This document shows, in pieces, positions 62,802 to 64,000 of a stretch of 64,000 bases of DNA. Both the position numbers and the translations under genes were made by a program. The stretch spans positions 376,295 to 440,294 of the forward strand of contig NZ_OMPU01000006.1 of assembly GCF_900313065.1 (NCBI RefSeq), given 5' to 3'. Within the stretch, counting starts at the first letter, position 1, and the number at the start of each line of letters is the position of its first letter. The notes below the pieces were generated by a model, which searched no databases, had not been told where the DNA came from, and saw nothing but the letters and a program-made list of their open reading frames with translations. Source of the stretch: Kiloniella sp. EL199. Its GTDB lineage: Bacteria > Pseudomonadota > Alphaproteobacteria > Kiloniellales > Kiloniellaceae.

Positions 62802-64000
62802 ATGGCTGGCACCGTAAGCGAAACAGAAATCGTAAACTCTGATAATCCTGAAACTGATCTTCTAGATAGTGGTCAGGCTGTGACCCGTGTCGGCAAGCCT
62901 GATACAGGGCAAAGCTTTGTGGTCGAAGCTCAGCCAGGACAGATTTACGATCTTGATTTTGATTTATCTAACGCTCAGGTCTCAAGCCGTTCTGAAGGTC
63001 AGTTGACACTATCCTTCCCAGATGAAAGTAAAATTACTTTCCTTAATCTTTCCGGTTATGAAGACGGGATTACGCCAATCATCAACGCCAATGGTGAAGC
63101 AATTGATATTCTTGCCTTGTTCGAATTACTTGCATCATTGAATGGCGAAGATCCTTTGGAAACTGCGGCGGGAGGCAACCTCACAGCGCAAGGTGGCGGG
63201 GGTTCGACCTATAACGATGAACTGGGCGAGAACCTTGATGGATTATCTACAAGCGAAGCTCTTGATGGGGTAGACGCTTTATCACTCGATCTGATTGATG
63301 GAGAAGACGATGAGCTTGACTTGCTTCCACAAGTGGCTGAAGCAAATGCTGATACAACAGTTGTGGGACTAGACCCAGTAACACCAGACCCAGAAGATTG
63401 TTCGTTAAAACTTCCGGATGCATTGAATCTCATTCAGGGGACAAATGGGAATAATGTGCTACGTGGTACGACTGGTTCAGATGAAATTCAAGGTAATGAC
63501 GGACACGACAGAATTTATGGTGGAGATTCTGCTGATGTGATTGTTGGCGGCAAAGGAAATGATCGACTTTATGGGCAAGAAGGAGATGATTTCTTTCTTG
63601 TTGAGGGGAATGATCAGGGGGTTGATCGCTTTAGCGGTGGTTCTGGAAAAGATACAATCCACGGATCCAAAGGGGACGATGTAATCACCGTAAGTCACCT
63701 GACACGCGGCGATTCCATTGAGGAAATTAATGGGTGCGGTGGCGAAAACGTTCTGTCCGGTACATCGGCGCGCAATCACATTGATCTGAGCAACACGACG
63801 CTTACAGGTGTTGACCGCATAGATGCTGGTGCCGGTAACGATCATATTGTTGGTTCATCCGGTGATGATATTATCATTGGTGGCACGGGAAATGACTACC
63901 TTGCTGGTGGTGCCGGTAATGATACTTTTCTTGTTGATGGCAATGATCAGGGTGTTGATCGCTACAGAGGTGGAGCAGGCTCCGATAAGATTCAAGGCAG
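62802..64000 (+). CDS. RTX-type calcium-binding repeat protein, 5' part (runs off the window)
   Basis: The open frame from ATG 62802 continues to the window end (399 complete codons), so only the N-terminal part is seen. Residues 1-110 form an acidic beta-rich domain without a signal peptide (GQSFVVEAQPGQIYDLDFDL, LTLSFPDESKITFLNLSG), like N-terminal domains of large type I-secreted adhesins. A Gly/Asp-rich linker follows, then RTX-like nonapeptides (GGKGNDRLYG, GGTGNDYLAG, GGAGNDTFLV). The segment FLV..GNDQGVDR occurs twice, 111 codons apart, so a longer module is repeated. It is probably a type I-secreted surface protein; export genes would lie beyond the window. Confidence 0.85.
   Translation, partial: MAGTVSETEIVNSDNPETDLLDSGQAVTRVGKPDTGQSFVVEAQPGQIYDLDFDLSNAQVSSRSEGQLTLSFPDESKITFLNLSGYEDGITPIINANGEAIDILALFELLASLNGEDPLETAAGGNLTAQGGGGSTYNDELGENLDGLSTSEALDGVDALSLDLIDGEDDELDLLPQVAEANADTTVVGLDPVTPDPEDCSLKLPDALNLIQGTNGNNVLRGTTGSDEIQGNDGHDRIYGGDSADVIVGGKGNDRLYGQEGDDFFLVEGNDQGVDRFSGGSGKDTIHGSKGDDVITVSHLTRGDSIEEINGCGGENVLSGTSARNHIDLSNTTLTGVDRIDAGAGNDHIVGSSGDDIIIGGTGNDYLAGGAGNDTFLVDGNDQGVDRYRGGAGSDKIQG

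Overview
The window looks like chromosome of an alphaproteobacterium with moderate, rather AT-leaning base composition, probably a marine Rhodospirillales-like lineage; the genus cannot be named from sequence alone. Pointers are the purSQL-bolA-grxD block with DUF1476 (F1-ATPase zeta inhibitor) genes nearby, the sfsA-map-radC block, a DUF1127 gene divergent from a GcvA-like LysR gene, FdhD with a single-Cys motif, and a GltX of the type alphaproteobacteria carry in duplicate. No prophage, integrase, transposase or CRISPR array was seen; almost everything is housekeeping or transport.

Layout. 0.2-4.8 kb: nadE-gltX and cysS. 4.9-7.3 kb: a hypothetical protein, a LysE-type exporter and two tandem DUF805 membrane proteins, the second with a frameshifted 5' end. 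7.5-12.1 kb: cimA and trmJ, an M24-fold hydrolase that has lost its metal ligands, and rpsD with a clear sigma70 promoter. 12.2-20.9 kb: purB and purS-purQ-purL-bolA-grxD on the minus strand, interrupted by an NRDE protein and two zeta-inhibitor genes; purC is absent from this neighbourhood. 21-24.3 kb: an unknown membrane protein, then sfsA-map-radC. 24.5-32.1 kb: lipoprotein, MFS transporter, DUF2946 and PepSY (iron/copper-type) proteins, YtoQ, a CinA-like molybdopterin-binding domain, PilZ and an EEP nuclease. 32.2-32.6 kb: a tRNA-Leu(UAA) gene interrupted by a group I intron. 32.7-45.8 kb: GcvA-like regulator, DUF1127, nadK, MFS, moaA, NlpC/P60, DUF6880, MscS, a TetR-ABC1/UbiB-membrane operon and an M23 peptidase. 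45.9-50.7 kb: a TrpXYZ-type ABC transporter, then fdhD-mobA. 51.2-56 kb: an MFS transporter, then a thiamine-precursor salvage operon (TPP riboswitch, thiD, thiZ, thiX, thiY). 56.2-62.4 kb: ridA and a complete oppABCDF operon. 62.8-64 kb: the 5' part of an RTX-type calcium-binding repeat protein that runs off the window.

The genes form coherent units. The thi operon imports and phosphorylates a pyrimidine precursor under TPP control. The pur genes make the FGAM synthase complex and adenylosuccinate lyase. moaA, mobA and fdhD, in two places, serve molybdenum enzymes such as formate dehydrogenase.

The most striking element is the 255-nt group I intron in tRNA-Leu(UAA), 32268-32522 on the minus strand. 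It sits after the first anticodon base, has a U.G pair at the 5' splice site and a terminal G, carries group-I core sequences, and encodes no endonuclease. This tRNA/intron pairing is classically cyanobacterial and plastid. Other points worth a second look are a 90-bp element with 15-bp perfect inverted ends (50885-50974), a 23-bp perfect hairpin upstream of nadE, the metal-ligand-free M24 protein, the duplicated zeta inhibitor, and the DUF805 duplication.
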